Part shown: positions 19,998 to 30,120 of the stretch, in pieces | Layout of the letters: every line of letters starts with the position of its first letter | How positions within the stretch are numbered: the stretch's first letter is position 1 | Assembly (NCBI GenBank): GCA_002163085.1 | Contig: MAAJ01000011.1 | Span: 62,001 to 126,000 of the forward strand | Source: Methylophaga sp. 42_25_T18 | GTDB taxonomy: Bacteria; Pseudomonadota; Gammaproteobacteria; Nitrosococcales; Methylophagaceae | DNA: 64,000 nucleotides | Direction of reading: 5' to 3' | The notes under the pieces: model-generated | Told to the model about the DNA's origin: nothing | What the model saw: only the letters and a program-made list of their open reading frames with translations | Database searches by the model: none | Program-made: the position numbers and the translations under genes

Positions 19998-21307
19998 AAT
20001 AAAACCTTTCTTATATCCGATAACATATGGTTTAGCTGGGTAGTGAACCTTGCTCCATTGGCACCATCAACCACACGATGGTCGTAAGAAACAGATAACG
20101 GCAACATTAATTTAGGCACAAACTCTGAACCATTCCACTCTGGTTTCATTTTATGACGACCTACGCCTAGAATTGCTACTTCAGGCGCGTTCACAATGGG
20201 TGTAAAGAAGCTACCACCAATGCCACCTAAGCTTGAAATTGAGAAGGTACCACCTTGTAGGTCTTTAGCTGTGAGCGCACCTTCACGCGCCCTATTACTA
20301 ATCTCACCCAATTCTCCGGCTATTTCTAAGAAGCCTTTTTTATCGACATCTTTAATTACCGGCACCATCAAACCATTAGGAGTATCAACAGCAACGCCAA
20401 TGTTGAAGTAATTTTTTAAGATTAAGCTTTCTTTATCTTCACTTAATGAGGCATTAAATTCAGGGAACATTTTCAAGCTGGCAACCACGGCTTTCATGAT
20501 GAAAACCAACGGTGTTAAATTCACCCCTTGTTTGGCTGCCATATCTTTATTTTCTTTTCTGAATTTTTCTAACTCAGTGATGTCGGCTTCGTCAAACTGG
20601 GTGACATGTGGAATATTTAACCAGCATGCATGTAAATGTTTTCCTGAGATTTTTTTGATTCGTGATAGCTCAGTAACTTCAACTTCACCAAACTTCTCAT
20701 AATTAATAACAGGAACAGGTGGAATAGCAGAACCACCACTAGCTTTAGCCGGAGCATTAATTTTTTGTTTAACAAAGTTTTGCACATCTTCTTTAGTAAG
20801 GCGCCCTTTAACACCCGAGCCCGACACCAAAGACAAATTCACACCTAATTCGCGAGCAAACTGGCGTACTGATGGCGAAGCATGTGAATGTTTAACACCA
20901 GATTTACCATCCGGCGCATAAGGTACGCTCTCAACTGCAACTGGCTCAACTTTCGTTTCGACCGGTTTTTGAACCTCGGCTGCAGGAGCGGGAGTCGTTT
21001 GAGTCTGTGCAGCTGCTGGTGCTGGTGCAGCTGCTGGTGCTGGTACCTCTGCTTCTACAGCGCCATCACTGGCTTCAATAGTCGCAATAACAGCGCCTTC
21101 ACCTATTTGTTCGCCGACAGCAACCTTAATTTCTGTTATCACACCAGCATGGCTAGCAGGAATCTCCATTGCCGCCTTATCAGACTCTAAGGTGATTAGA
21201 TCTTGATTTTCTTCGACCGTATCACCTACTGAAACTAACACTTCGATAATTTCAACGGTATCGAAGTCACCAATATCAGGAACCTTTAATTCAATTAAAT
21301 CTGCCAT
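19994..21307 (-). CDS. aceF: Pyruvate dehydrogenase E2, dihydrolipoyl acetyltransferase
   Basis: A 437-residue E2 core protein that transfers acetyl groups to CoA. There is one lipoyl domain (about 1-78, Lys44 in ESDKAAM), then a Pro/Ala-rich linker (about 82-130). A peripheral subunit-binding domain follows (about 142-178, ASPSVRQFARELGVNL), then the catalytic domain with YDHRVVDGANGARF near the end. E. coli E2 has three lipoyl domains; here there is one, and E3 carries another. The gene lies 2 bp after aceE. Confidence 0.96.
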   Translation of the reverse strand: MADLIELKVPDIGDFDTVEIIEVLVSVGDTVEENQDLITLESDKAAMEIPASHAGVITEIKVAVGEQIGEGAVIATIEASDGAVEAEVPAPAAAPAPAAAQTQTTPAPAAEVQKPVETKVEPVAVESVPYAPDGKSGVKHSHASPSVRQFARELGVNLSLVSGSGVKGRLTKEDVQNFVKQKINAPAKASGGSAIPPVPVINYEKFGEVEVTELSRIKKISGKHLHACWLNIPHVTQFDEADITELEKFRKENKDMAAKQGVNLTPLVFIMKAVVASLKMFPEFNASLSEDKESLILKNYFNIGVAVDTPNGLMVPVIKDVDKKGFLEIAGELGEISNRAREGALTAKDLQGGTFSISSLGGIGGSFFTPIVNAPEVAILGVGRHKMKPEWNGSEFVPKLMLPLSVSYDHRVVDGANGARFTTQLNHMLSDIRKVLL

Positions 21308-21309
21308 TT

Positions 21310-23964
21310 TTATGCCTTAACTGGGTTCAATGCATCTGCATTAATGTTGTATTTTTTAATTGCTTGTTCGACAAGTTCATACGTCACTTCACCTTGGTCA
21401 GCTAGCGTACTTAATGTAGCGACTACAACATGGTGACGATCAACCTCAAAGTGACTACGTAATTTCTCACGACTGTCAGAGCGACCAAAACCATCCGTAC
21501 CTAACACGGTGTATGGTGCTTTCACCCAAGGACGAATTTGCTCAGCATAGGCACGCATGTAATCTGTAGCGGCAACCACCACGCCCACTTGGTCATCCAA
21601 GCATTCAGCAATATAACTCCGCTTTTTATCTGCCATTGGATGTAGTCGGTTATAACGATCAACGTCCATCCCTTCGCGAGCTAATTCATTAATACTGGTT
21701 GCACTCCAGACATTAGCCGAAACGTTCCAATCTGCTTCTAATAATTCAGCAGCAGCTTCAACTTCACGCAAAATCGTTCCGCTACCTAAAAGCTGTGCTT
21801 TCAACTTGTGTTTTCCACCAGTTTTAAGTAGATACAATCCTTTAAGGATATTTTGTTCAACACCTACAGGCATTTCAGGGTGTGTATAGTTTTCATTCAT
21901 TGCCGTGATGTAATAGAACACACTTTCTTGTTCTTCATACATACGACGGAAACCATCATGAATAATCACTGCCATTTCATAGGCATAGGTAGGATCATAA
22001 CTTACGCAATTAGGAATAGTTCCCGCTTGAATCAAACTATGACCATCTTGGTGTTGCAGTCCTTCACCGTTTAAAGACGTACGGCCTGCAGTTGCGCCCA
22101 ACAAGAAACCTTTCGCTTGAATATCACCAGCCAACCACGCCAAATCACCAACACGTTGGAAACCAAACATGGAATAGTAAATATAAAATGGCACCATGTT
22201 CACGTTGTAATTTGAATAGGCTGTTGCCGCAGATACCCACTCAGACATCGCACCTGCTTCATTGATACCCTCTTGCAAAATTTGACCTTTGGTATCTTCT
22301 CGATACCACATCACTTTGCCTGAATCTTCAGGTTCATATAACTGGCCTGATGATGAGTAAATACCAAATGAGCGGAACAAACCTTCCATGCCAAAAGTAC
22401 GCGCTTCATCCGGCACGATCGGTACAATATTTTTCCCTACTGACTTATCACGAATTAAAGCGGTAAGAATACGCACAAAGGCCATCGTCGTAGAGATTTC
22501 TCTATCACCCGTCGATTTCAACATCGCACTAAAAATACTTATATCAGGGGTTTTTAATGCAGCCGCTTTATTATTACGCTTAGGTAAAAACCCGCCTAAA
22601 GCTTCGCGGCGTTCTAATAAGTACTTTTTCTCGGCACTATCATCATCTAATGTTAAGAATGGAATGTCTTCAATTTCATCATCTGTTACTGGAATATTAA
22701 AACGATCACGGAACACTTTCATATGTTCAAGGTTTAGACTTTTTTGTGAGTGCGTGGTGTTTTGACCTTCACCCGCTTCACCCATACCGTAACCTTTCAC
22801 TGTTTTAGCTAAAATAACAGTCGGCTGACCCTTATGATCACTGGCACTTTTATAAGCTGCATAAACTTTACGTGGATCATGGCCGCCTCGGCTTAAATTC
22901 CAAATATCTTCATCAGTCATATCTGAAACCATTTCTAATAGTTCAGGATATTTACCAAAGAAGTGTTTACGCACAAATGCGCCGTCTTTAGATTTGTAGT
23001 TCTGGTATTCACCATCAACTACTTCTTCCATACGTTTCAACAATAAGCCATTTTTATCCTTGGCTAATAACTGATCCCACTCTGATCCCCAGATAAGCTT
23101 AATAACATTCCAACCTGCACCACGGAATATCGCTTCAAGCTCTTGGATAATTTTGCCATTCCCACGAACAGGGCCATCAAGACGTTGTAAATTACAATTG
23201 ATAACAAAATTAAGGTTATCAAGTTTCTCACGACCGGCTAAGGTAATTGCACCCAATGACTCAGGCTCATCCATCTCACCATCACCTAAGTAGGCCCAGA
23301 CATTCCGCCCTTCTGTTTCGACGATGTCACGATGCTCCATGTATTTCATGAAACGAGCCTGGTAAATCGCCAAAATAGGACCTAAGCCCATTGATACCGT
23401 TGGGAACTGCCAATAGTCAGGCATCAACCATGGATGAGGATATGAAGATAAACCCTTACCGTCCGCCTCAAAACGGAAATTCAATAACTGCTCTTCGGTT
23501 AAACGACCTTCAAGAAATGAGCGAGCATATATTCCGGGAGAAATATGGCCTTGGAAAAACACCAAATCAGCCCCGTTACCATGGTTATCACCTTTAAAGA
23601 AGTGATTAAAACCAACATCATATAAGGTGGCTGATGAAGCAAAACTGGCAATATGACCACCGACAGCACCCGGTTTCAGATTAGCTTTAGTCACCATCGC
23701 CATCGCATTCCATCGAATATAAGCACGTAGCTTGTGCTCCATATCCTGATCACCTGTGATGCGTTGTTGTTGATCGACGGGGATAGTATTAACGTAAGCA
23801 GTATTGGCACTGTATGGCAGATTGATGCCTGTTCGGCGTGCCATATCAATAAGTTTTTCTAAAATATAATGTGCTTTGTTATCGCCACCAACTTCAATAA
23901 CAGACTCTAATGCATCTAACCATTCTTGAGTTTCTTGCGGATCATGATCAACAAAATCAGTCAT
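21310..23964 (-). CDS. aceE: Pyruvate dehydrogenase E1 component (homodimeric)
   Basis: AceE decarboxylates pyruvate with thiamine diphosphate and acetylates the E2 lipoyl group. The 884 residues fit the homodimeric gammaproteobacterial E1. The ThDP/Mg site is visible in YLGDGEMDEPESLGA through FVINCNLQRLDGPVRGNGK. The C-terminal part has YEPEDSGKVMWYREDTKGQ. I chose ATG at 23964 (MTDFVDHDP), which has AAGAAGG 5 bp upstream. The longer frame to 24030 lacks such a site. It is first in the aceE-aceF-lpdA-dam operon. Confidence 0.96.
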   Translation of the reverse strand: MTDFVDHDPQETQEWLDALESVIEVGGDNKAHYILEKLIDMARRTGINLPYSANTAYVNTIPVDQQQRITGDQDMEHKLRAYIRWNAMAMVTKANLKPGAVGGHIASFASSATLYDVGFNHFFKGDNHGNGADLVFFQGHISPGIYARSFLEGRLTEEQLLNFRFEADGKGLSSYPHPWLMPDYWQFPTVSMGLGPILAIYQARFMKYMEHRDIVETEGRNVWAYLGDGEMDEPESLGAITLAGREKLDNLNFVINCNLQRLDGPVRGNGKIIQELEAIFRGAGWNVIKLIWGSEWDQLLAKDKNGLLLKRMEEVVDGEYQNYKSKDGAFVRKHFFGKYPELLEMVSDMTDEDIWNLSRGGHDPRKVYAAYKSASDHKGQPTVILAKTVKGYGMGEAGEGQNTTHSQKSLNLEHMKVFRDRFNIPVTDDEIEDIPFLTLDDDSAEKKYLLERREALGGFLPKRNNKAAALKTPDISIFSAMLKSTGDREISTTMAFVRILTALIRDKSVGKNIVPIVPDEARTFGMEGLFRSFGIYSSSGQLYEPEDSGKVMWYREDTKGQILQEGINEAGAMSEWVSAATAYSNYNVNMVPFYIYYSMFGFQRVGDLAWLAGDIQAKGFLLGATAGRTSLNGEGLQHQDGHSLIQAGTIPNCVSYDPTYAYEMAVIIHDGFRRMYEEQESVFYYITAMNENYTHPEMPVGVEQNILKGLYLLKTGGKHKLKAQLLGSGTILREVEAAAELLEADWNVSANVWSATSINELAREGMDVDRYNRLHPMADKKRSYIAECLDDQVGVVVAATDYMRAYAEQIRPWVKAPYTVLGTDGFGRSDSREKLRSHFEVDRHHVVVATLSTLADQGEVTYELVEQAIKKYNINADALNPVKA

Positions 23965-24074
23965 AAGTACCTTCTTAAATCTTATCGTCCTAAACAGCGG
24001 CACATTGTAACAGTTTTTATCGCATTCCAAACTATATGTGGCATGCTTTTAAGCCAAATATAAGTCTTCCGGAT

Positions 24075-24097
24075 AAACCCTGTTTTCAATAGGGTTT
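24075..24097. other. Hairpin upstream of the aceE operon
   Basis: AAACCCT (24075-24081) and AGGGTTT (24091-24097) form a perfect 7-bp stem with a 9-nt loop in the gap between msrQ and aceE. No T-run follows on either strand. It may stabilise the 3' end of the msrQ transcript or be an operator for the aceE operon. Confidence 0.35.
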
Positions 24098-24177
24098 AAT
24101 CACCGCGTAGCCTTAATGCAAAACGTTTCGTTTCACAATCAGAAAATAAAGAGAATTTATACGGTATTTATTGAGCG

Positions 24178-24789
24178 TTAGCTTCTGGCAACCGCCACTT
24201 TTGCGACGCTAGTTTTTGACATAGATTTATAAAGGCGTACAGCCAGTAAGATGGCAATCACTAGTCCATACATGAGCGGCTCAAACTTATCCGCTTTAAC
24301 CAACATGTAAAAATGCACACAGCTTGCTACCGCAATAAAATAAGTTAATTTATGTAAACGTTTCCAGCGCTTGCCACCCAATTTTTTAACCATGGCATTA
24401 TTGGAAGTCATTACCAAGGGGATTAACGAGCTAAAGGTGAAAAAGCCGATAGTGATAAATGGTCGTTTAATAATATCTTTTATGATTTCGTTAATATCGA
24501 AAAATTGGTCTAACCATAAATAAAGCAACATATGTATTAGTGCATAAAAGAATACATATAAACCCAACATCCGCCGTATTGAGACCAAAACATTCCAGCC
24601 AGTCAACCAACGTAATGGGGTTATGGCCAAGGTCAGCACTAGAAACTTTAACGCCCATAGCCCCGTTTCACGCGTTAAGGTTTCTATGGGGTTCACGCCT
24701 AGTTTATTGGTCAACAAACCAAAAATCAAAAGGCAAACAGGCACCAAGCTGGTGATAAAGACTACAATTTTTAGTTGCTTAACTGTCAT
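24178..24789 (-). CDS. msrQ: MsrQ, heme-binding membrane subunit of the MsrPQ system
   Basis: A 203-residue inner-membrane protein (YedZ family) that passes electrons from the respiratory chain or flavin to periplasmic MsrP. About five to six transmembrane helices are apparent. Conserved blocks include RETGLWALKFLVLTLAITPLR, RRMLGLYVFFYALIHMLLYLWLD with a heme His, and RLHKLTYFIAVASCVHFYM with further His residues. It follows msrP by 20 bp in the doxX-msrP-msrQ operon. Confidence 0.93.
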   Translation of the reverse strand: MTVKQLKIVVFITSLVPVCLLIFGLLTNKLGVNPIETLTRETGLWALKFLVLTLAITPLRWLTGWNVLVSIRRMLGLYVFFYALIHMLLYLWLDQFFDINEIIKDIIKRPFITIGFFTFSSLIPLVMTSNNAMVKKLGGKRWKRLHKLTYFIAVASCVHFYMLVKADKFEPLMYGLVIAILLAVRLYKSMSKTSVAKVAVARS

Positions 24790-24810
24790 CGGAATATATT
24801 AGCCATAAAA

Positions 24811-25770
24811 CTAAAAGTTTTTCTTTAAGTCCATGTCGCTATACATATGTGCCACCTGTTCTTCGTAGCCATTGAACATAAGCGTTTTACGTTTTAAAAA
24901 CTCACCTATTCTGCGTTCCCGGCTCTGGCTCCAACGAGGATGATCCACCTCTGGATTTACATTCGAATAAAACCCATATTCTCTAGGGCCGGATTTCATC
25001 CATGATGACGTCGGCAATTGTTCCACAAAACGAATGCGAACTATCGACTTAATGCTCTTAAAGCCATATTTCCATGGCACTACCAGACGGATCGGCGCAC
25101 CATTTTGACCTAATAACTCTTGGCCATAGATGCCCACAGCAAGCAATGTTAACGGGTTCATCGCCTCATCCATACGTAGACCTTCCGTGTATGGCCAGTC
25201 TAATACTTTCCTATGTTGACCAGGCATCTGCTCAGGATCATATAGCGTGGTGAACTCTACATATTTAGCACGTGAATTTGGTTGTGCACGCTTGATTAAA
25301 TCCGCCAATGAGAATCCAACCCATGGAATCACCATCGACCAGCCTTCAACACAGCGTAAACGATAAATCCGTTCTTCCATGGTAAAAGGTCGAATCAAAT
25401 CATCGTAGTGATAGTCACCAGGTTTATCACATTCACCATCAATGGTGACCTTCCATGGCTGGCTTTTATCTGGAAATTCAGTCGCTAATACTGCTGGCGA
25501 TGATTTACTGGTGCCAAACTCATAAAAATTATTATAAGTAGTGATAGCTTCAAAGGTTGAGGGCTCTTCTCCTGCAGCAAAATCACTTTTAACTAAGTCG
25601 GTAAAAGTAGGTTCAGCTTCCTTGCCAGCAACAGCTAAGCCCATCGGCAACATCGTTGCCGTCGCAATAGTGGCACTGGTATTTAAAAACTGTCTGCGGT
25701 TTAAATAAACCTGATGATCCGTAACTTCAGATTCCAAAGGTTCGCTATGTTTATTTTTTCGAATCAACAT
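24811..25770 (-). CDS. msrP: MsrP, periplasmic methionine sulfoxide reductase (molybdoenzyme)
   Basis: A 319-residue YedY-family protein that repairs oxidised methionines in envelope proteins using a Mo-molybdopterin cofactor. The N-terminal NRRQFL (Arg25-Arg26) before a hydrophobic stretch is a Tat export signal. The Mo-ligating cysteine is Cys140 in [15 protein letters not shown]. Further family blocks include [18 protein letters not shown]. It lies 11 bp after the doxX gene and upstream of msrQ. A divergent sigma/anti-sigma pair nearby suggests induction by oxidants such as hypochlorous acid, which is inference. Confidence 0.95.
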   Translation of the reverse strand: MLIRKNKHSEPLESEVTDHQVYLNRRQFLNTSATIATATMLPMGLAVAGKEAEPTFTDLVKSDFAAGEEPSTFEAITTYNNFYEFGTSKSSPAVLATEFPDKSQPWKVTIDGECDKPGDYHYDDLIRPFTMEERIYRLRCVEGWSMVIPWVGFSLADLIKRAQPNSRAKYVEFTTLYDPEQMPGQHRKVLDWPYTEGLRMDEAMNPLTLLAVGIYGQELLGQNGAPIRLVVPWKYGFKSIKSIVRIRFVEQLPTSSWMKSGPREYGFYSNVNPEVDHPRWSQSRERRIGEFLKRKTLMFNGYEEQVAHMYSDMDLKKNF

Positions 25771-25781
25771 TTACAGTACCT

Positions 25782-26357
25782 CTAACAATTTGAGAATTTT
25801 TTTGCGATCCAATAATCAGCACTGACATATTTGCCTGCACCGATAAAGAACAAGGCCAACAACATAATGAAGTAGGTAGTCGCAAACTCAATGCCGTTAT
25901 TCAAAATAGCGAAACTGCCTGGTTGTGTTAACCACTCATAATTGCCATGTTCCTCTAATATCTCACGTGCCGCTTCTAATTGGGGTGTCGATTCTGCTAT
26001 CGCCAACCAGCCATTTTCCCAATGAACAGTGAAAATAGCCACTAACATTGTCACCATAAGTGGAATCGCAAACCAACGTAAAGCTAAACCTAATAGCAGA
26101 GCGATAGCACCAAAATATTCTGCTCCCCAAGCTAAGTAAGCCATTAACTCAGGAAATGGCAGTCCTAACCCGTGCTCAAACCATTCTGCTATATTTTTTA
26201 AAGAACTATTCGGATCAAAAGGGTTCCACTTGTTATTTGCAGCCATCCAAAATACGGGTGCCAAATAAAGTCGTAAAGCTAATGGTGCTAAAAAGTCTGC
26301 CATCCGGGTACAGTTCAACCAGCATTGCAAGCGATTGGCTATTTTGCATACAAACAT
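25782..26357 (-). CDS. DoxX-family membrane protein
   Basis: A 191-residue protein with about four transmembrane helices. LAPLALRLYLAPVFWMAANNKW and LMAYLAWGAEYFGAIALLLGLALRW are typical DoxX blocks. DoxX proteins often accompany bufferin/HvfA and redox-stress genes, and some act with thioredoxin-like enzymes. The ATG at 26357 has GGAG 7 bp upstream. This gene heads the doxX-msrP-msrQ operon and follows the cysteine-repeat gene, from which it is separated by a terminator. Confidence 0.85.
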   Translation of the reverse strand: MFVCKIANRLQCWLNCTRMADFLAPLALRLYLAPVFWMAANNKWNPFDPNSSLKNIAEWFEHGLGLPFPELMAYLAWGAEYFGAIALLLGLALRWFAIPLMVTMLVAIFTVHWENGWLAIAESTPQLEAAREILEEHGNYEWLTQPGSFAILNNGIEFATTYFIMLLALFFIGAGKYVSADYWIAKKFSNC

Positions 26358-26477
26358 TCTTATTCTCCGTTTAGGATTTTTTGTTAAGTAAAATTGAAAT
26401 TACAACGGTTATAAATCGCTCAACAACATAGTCTAATTTCGATGCTACCTAAAATTTATTCTTTACTTCAAGGTTAT

Positions 26478-26506
26478 AAAAAGGGGCCCATAAAGAGCCC
26501 CTTTTC
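26478..26506 (-). terminator. Rho-independent terminator after the cysteine-repeat gene
   Basis: AAAAGGGGC (26479-26487) and GCCCCTTTT (26497-26505) form a 9-bp GC-rich stem with a short loop. On the minus strand the hairpin is followed by TTTTTATAA. It probably limits the abundant small-protein transcript and separates it from doxX. Confidence 0.85.
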
Positions 26507-26535
26507 AAAATCTGTCGCTCTAACCAAATAAATTA

Positions 26536-26886
26536 TTATTTGTTAGCGCCACATTTACCTTCACCACATTTGCCTTCTTTTTCGGCTTTATCTTCACCGC
26601 AGCTGCCTTCTTTGTCTGCTTTGTCAGCACCACATGAACCTTCAGCTTTTTTGTCAGCACCACATTTAGCTTCACCGCATTTGCCTTCAGCTTCTTTCTT
26701 GTCAGCACCACATTTAGCTTCGCCACATTTACCTTCAGCAAGTTGCATATAGCCACTAGACAATTCAGCAGATGCGAATGGGTTAGAAGTGTCAGCACTT
26801 GCTAGAGTTGGTGTTAATGCAATTCCAGCTGTTAATACTGCACTGGCAGCCAATGCAATTGTTGTTTTGTTAGTAGAAATAGACAT
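26536..26886 (-). CDS. Secreted cysteine-repeat protein, HvfA/bufferin-like RiPP precursor candidate
   Basis: The 116-residue protein has a signal peptide (about 1-31, ending LASA). Its tail is made of Gly, Lys, Glu, Asp and Cys. Eight cysteines (54, 59, 70, 75, 85, 96, 107, 112) all sit in xxCG contexts: EGKCG four times, EAKCG twice, EGSCG twice. Most are spaced about 11 residues apart. HvfA-type peptides with EGKCG motifs are modified by MNIO (DUF692) enzymes to oxazolone-thioamides and bind copper. No MNIO or DUF2063 gene is adjacent. AAGGAA precedes the ATG. The gene is divergent from an ECF sigma factor. The metal-binding role is inferred. Confidence 0.8.
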   Translation of the reverse strand: MSISTNKTTIALAASAVLTAGIALTPTLASADTSNPFASAELSSGYMQLAEGKCGEAKCGADKKEAEGKCGEAKCGADKKAEGSCGADKADKEGSCGEDKAEKEGKCGEGKCGANK

Positions 26887-26949
26887 AATGTTTTCCTTTT
26901 TAGTTTAAGAGTAGTAAAAACCGGCCTGTTATGACGAGGTCTGATACCA

Positions 26950-26977
26950 TAGACACGCTGTAAATGGATTTGTTACA
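26950..26977 (-). promoter_or_regulatory. Candidate ECF-type promoter for the cysteine-repeat gene
   Basis: On the minus strand, TGTAAC (26977-26972) is followed after 14 nt by CGTGTCTA (26957-26950), which resembles ECF -35 and CGTC-like -10 elements. It lies 64-91 bp upstream of the cysteine-repeat start, within the divergent gap to the sigma gene. Spacing is slightly short, so this is tentative. Confidence 0.3.
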
Positions 26978-26983
26978 AACTTG

Positions 26984-27595
26984 ATGAAAAAAAATACTAT
27001 GCCTAGTCGTAAAAACGAAAGGCGCCTTATTAAACAACTAATTGAAGGTGAATCGCAAGCCTTTGATTTTGTCGTTACTGAGTATCACAACATCATGTTA
27101 TCCGTTGCTCGTGCAATCGTAGGTGAAGCATTTGCCGATGAAGTTGTGCAAGATGCATGGGTTTCAGCAATTAAAGCCTTACCAAAATTTGAAGGTCGTT
27201 CCAGCCTTAAAACATGGTTACTTCATATAGTAAGTAATGGTGCTAAAAGTCGTGTGCGACGAGAAAATCGTCATGTTTCATTAGATGATGGCTGGGAATC
27301 TGTGCCCGCCGATAAGTTTGATCAGGCAGGGCATCGCTATGACGATGTTTACACCTGGGATAATGCAACCCCAGAATCGCTACTAGCAAATGAACAATTG
27401 CAGACTATTATAGAAAATACGTTTCAGAATTTACCAGCCATACAGCGCGCAGTGCTCAGCATGTATGAAATGGAAGGCATAAAGATGGACGAGATTTGTA
27501 ACATTTTAGACATCTCTTCGTCTAACGCTAGAGTCTTACTGCATAGGGCGCGAACTACGTTACATCATAGTATAGAAAAATATCAGGATAATTAG
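26984..27595 (+). CDS. ECF-family RNA polymerase sigma factor
   Basis: A protein of about 203 residues with sigma region 2 (about 20-90, FDFVVTEYHNIMLSVAR and ADEVVQDAWVSAIKALPKF). Region 4 (about 135-190, LPAIQRAVLSMYEMEGIKMDEICNILD then SNARVLLHRAR) is the -35-binding helix-turn-helix. Possible starts are TTG 26981, ATG 26984 and ATG 26999; none has a strong ribosome-binding site. A zinc anti-sigma gene follows by 5 bp, and the cysteine-repeat/MsrPQ locus is divergent. The pair probably responds to an envelope redox or metal signal. Confidence 0.93.
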   Translation: MKKNTMPSRKNERRLIKQLIEGESQAFDFVVTEYHNIMLSVARAIVGEAFADEVVQDAWVSAIKALPKFEGRSSLKTWLLHIVSNGAKSRVRRENRHVSLDDGWESVPADKFDQAGHRYDDVYTWDNATPESLLANEQLQTIIENTFQNLPAIQRAVLSMYEMEGIKMDEICNILDISSSNARVLLHRARTTLHHSIEKYQDN

Positions 27596-27600
27596 CAAAA

Positions 27601-27837
27601 ATGGCTGAGTGTAAAGACATCGCTGAAGAAGCAAGCAACATACTCAACGGAGATCTCCCTTTCCGTAAGCGTATTGCTTTGCATATCCATTTGTTTTATT
27701 GCAGTTGCTGCCGAAATTACATCCAACAACTTAAACAAACTATTGCGACCATTTCCGTTTTTCGTCCTATAGAAAAAGACAGTACGGATATGAGTGCTTT
27801 GGCAAAACAACTACAGGAACTAGCTAAAAAACAGTAA
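27601..27837 (+). CDS. Zinc-containing anti-sigma factor (ZAS-like)
   Basis: A 78-residue protein with the ZAS-type motif His30-x3-Cys34-x2-Cys37 in HIHLFYCSCCRNY, plus Cys4 near the start. This small zinc-finger domain binds and inhibits ECF sigma factors, and some release them when the cysteines are oxidised. No transmembrane helix is seen, so it would be cytoplasmic. It starts 5 bp after the sigma gene, with GGA upstream inside the sigma 3' end. The extra cysteine pair (Cys34/36/37) suggests a redox switch, which is inferred. Confidence 0.8.
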   Translation: MAECKDIAEEASNILNGDLPFRKRIALHIHLFYCSCCRNYIQQLKQTIATISVFRPIEKDSTDMSALAKQLQELAKKQ

Positions 27838-27856
27838 CCCTTATAGTTTCTGTTTT
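27828..27856 (-). terminator. Terminator-like hairpin across two convergent stops
   Basis: AAAACAG (27828-27834) and CTGTTTT (27850-27856) pair across a 15-nt loop. On the minus strand the right arm runs into six T residues. It spans the 3' end of the anti-sigma gene and the stop of the DUF1244 gene. The 7-bp stem makes it tentative. Confidence 0.4.
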
Positions 27857-28104
27857 GATCCTGTTTGGAATTTATCTTTCCATTCCGAATAAGGCATGCC
27901 ATAAACATGTTCACGTGCATTATCGTAATCCACATCAAGTCCTTTTTCTTCAGCGGCAGCTAAATACCATTTAGACAAGCAGTTTCGGCAAAAACCAGCC
28001 AGATTCATTAAGTCTATATTTTGCACATCAGTTCGTTCCTGCAAATGTGCCGTTAAACGACGAAATGCAGCAGCTTCTAATTCAATTTGAGTTTGTTTGT
28101 CCAT
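27841..28104 (-). CDS. DUF1244 family protein
   Basis: An 87-residue soluble protein. The block NLAGFCRNCLSKWYLAAAEEKGL with its CxxC pair, followed by EHVYGMPYSEWKDKFQ, matches DUF1244, a small widespread proteobacterial family of unknown function. It starts 9 bp after the YejF-like ATPase gene and is the last gene of the gyrA-to-DUF1244 run. It faces the anti-sigma gene with only 3 bp between stops. The CxxC may bind metal or be redox active, which is speculative. Confidence 0.85.
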   Translation of the reverse strand: MDKQTQIELEAAAFRRLTAHLQERTDVQNIDLMNLAGFCRNCLSKWYLAAAEEKGLDVDYDNAREHVYGMPYSEWKDKFQTGSKQKL

Positions 28105-28113
28105 GGTTCTTCT

Positions 28114-30119
<2,006 letters not shown>

Positions 30120-30120
<1 letters not shown>

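Noticed and set aside
23965-24030. A longer start for aceE
   Set aside because: The added residues are unlike E1 N-termini, and the ATG at 23964 has a good ribosome-binding site.
26520-26798. Alternative reading frames and a repeat array over the cysteine-repeat gene, considered as CRISPR-like
   Set aside because: The repeats are in-frame 33-bp coding units of one protein without spacers, and the alternative frames are Lys/Val-rich shadows.
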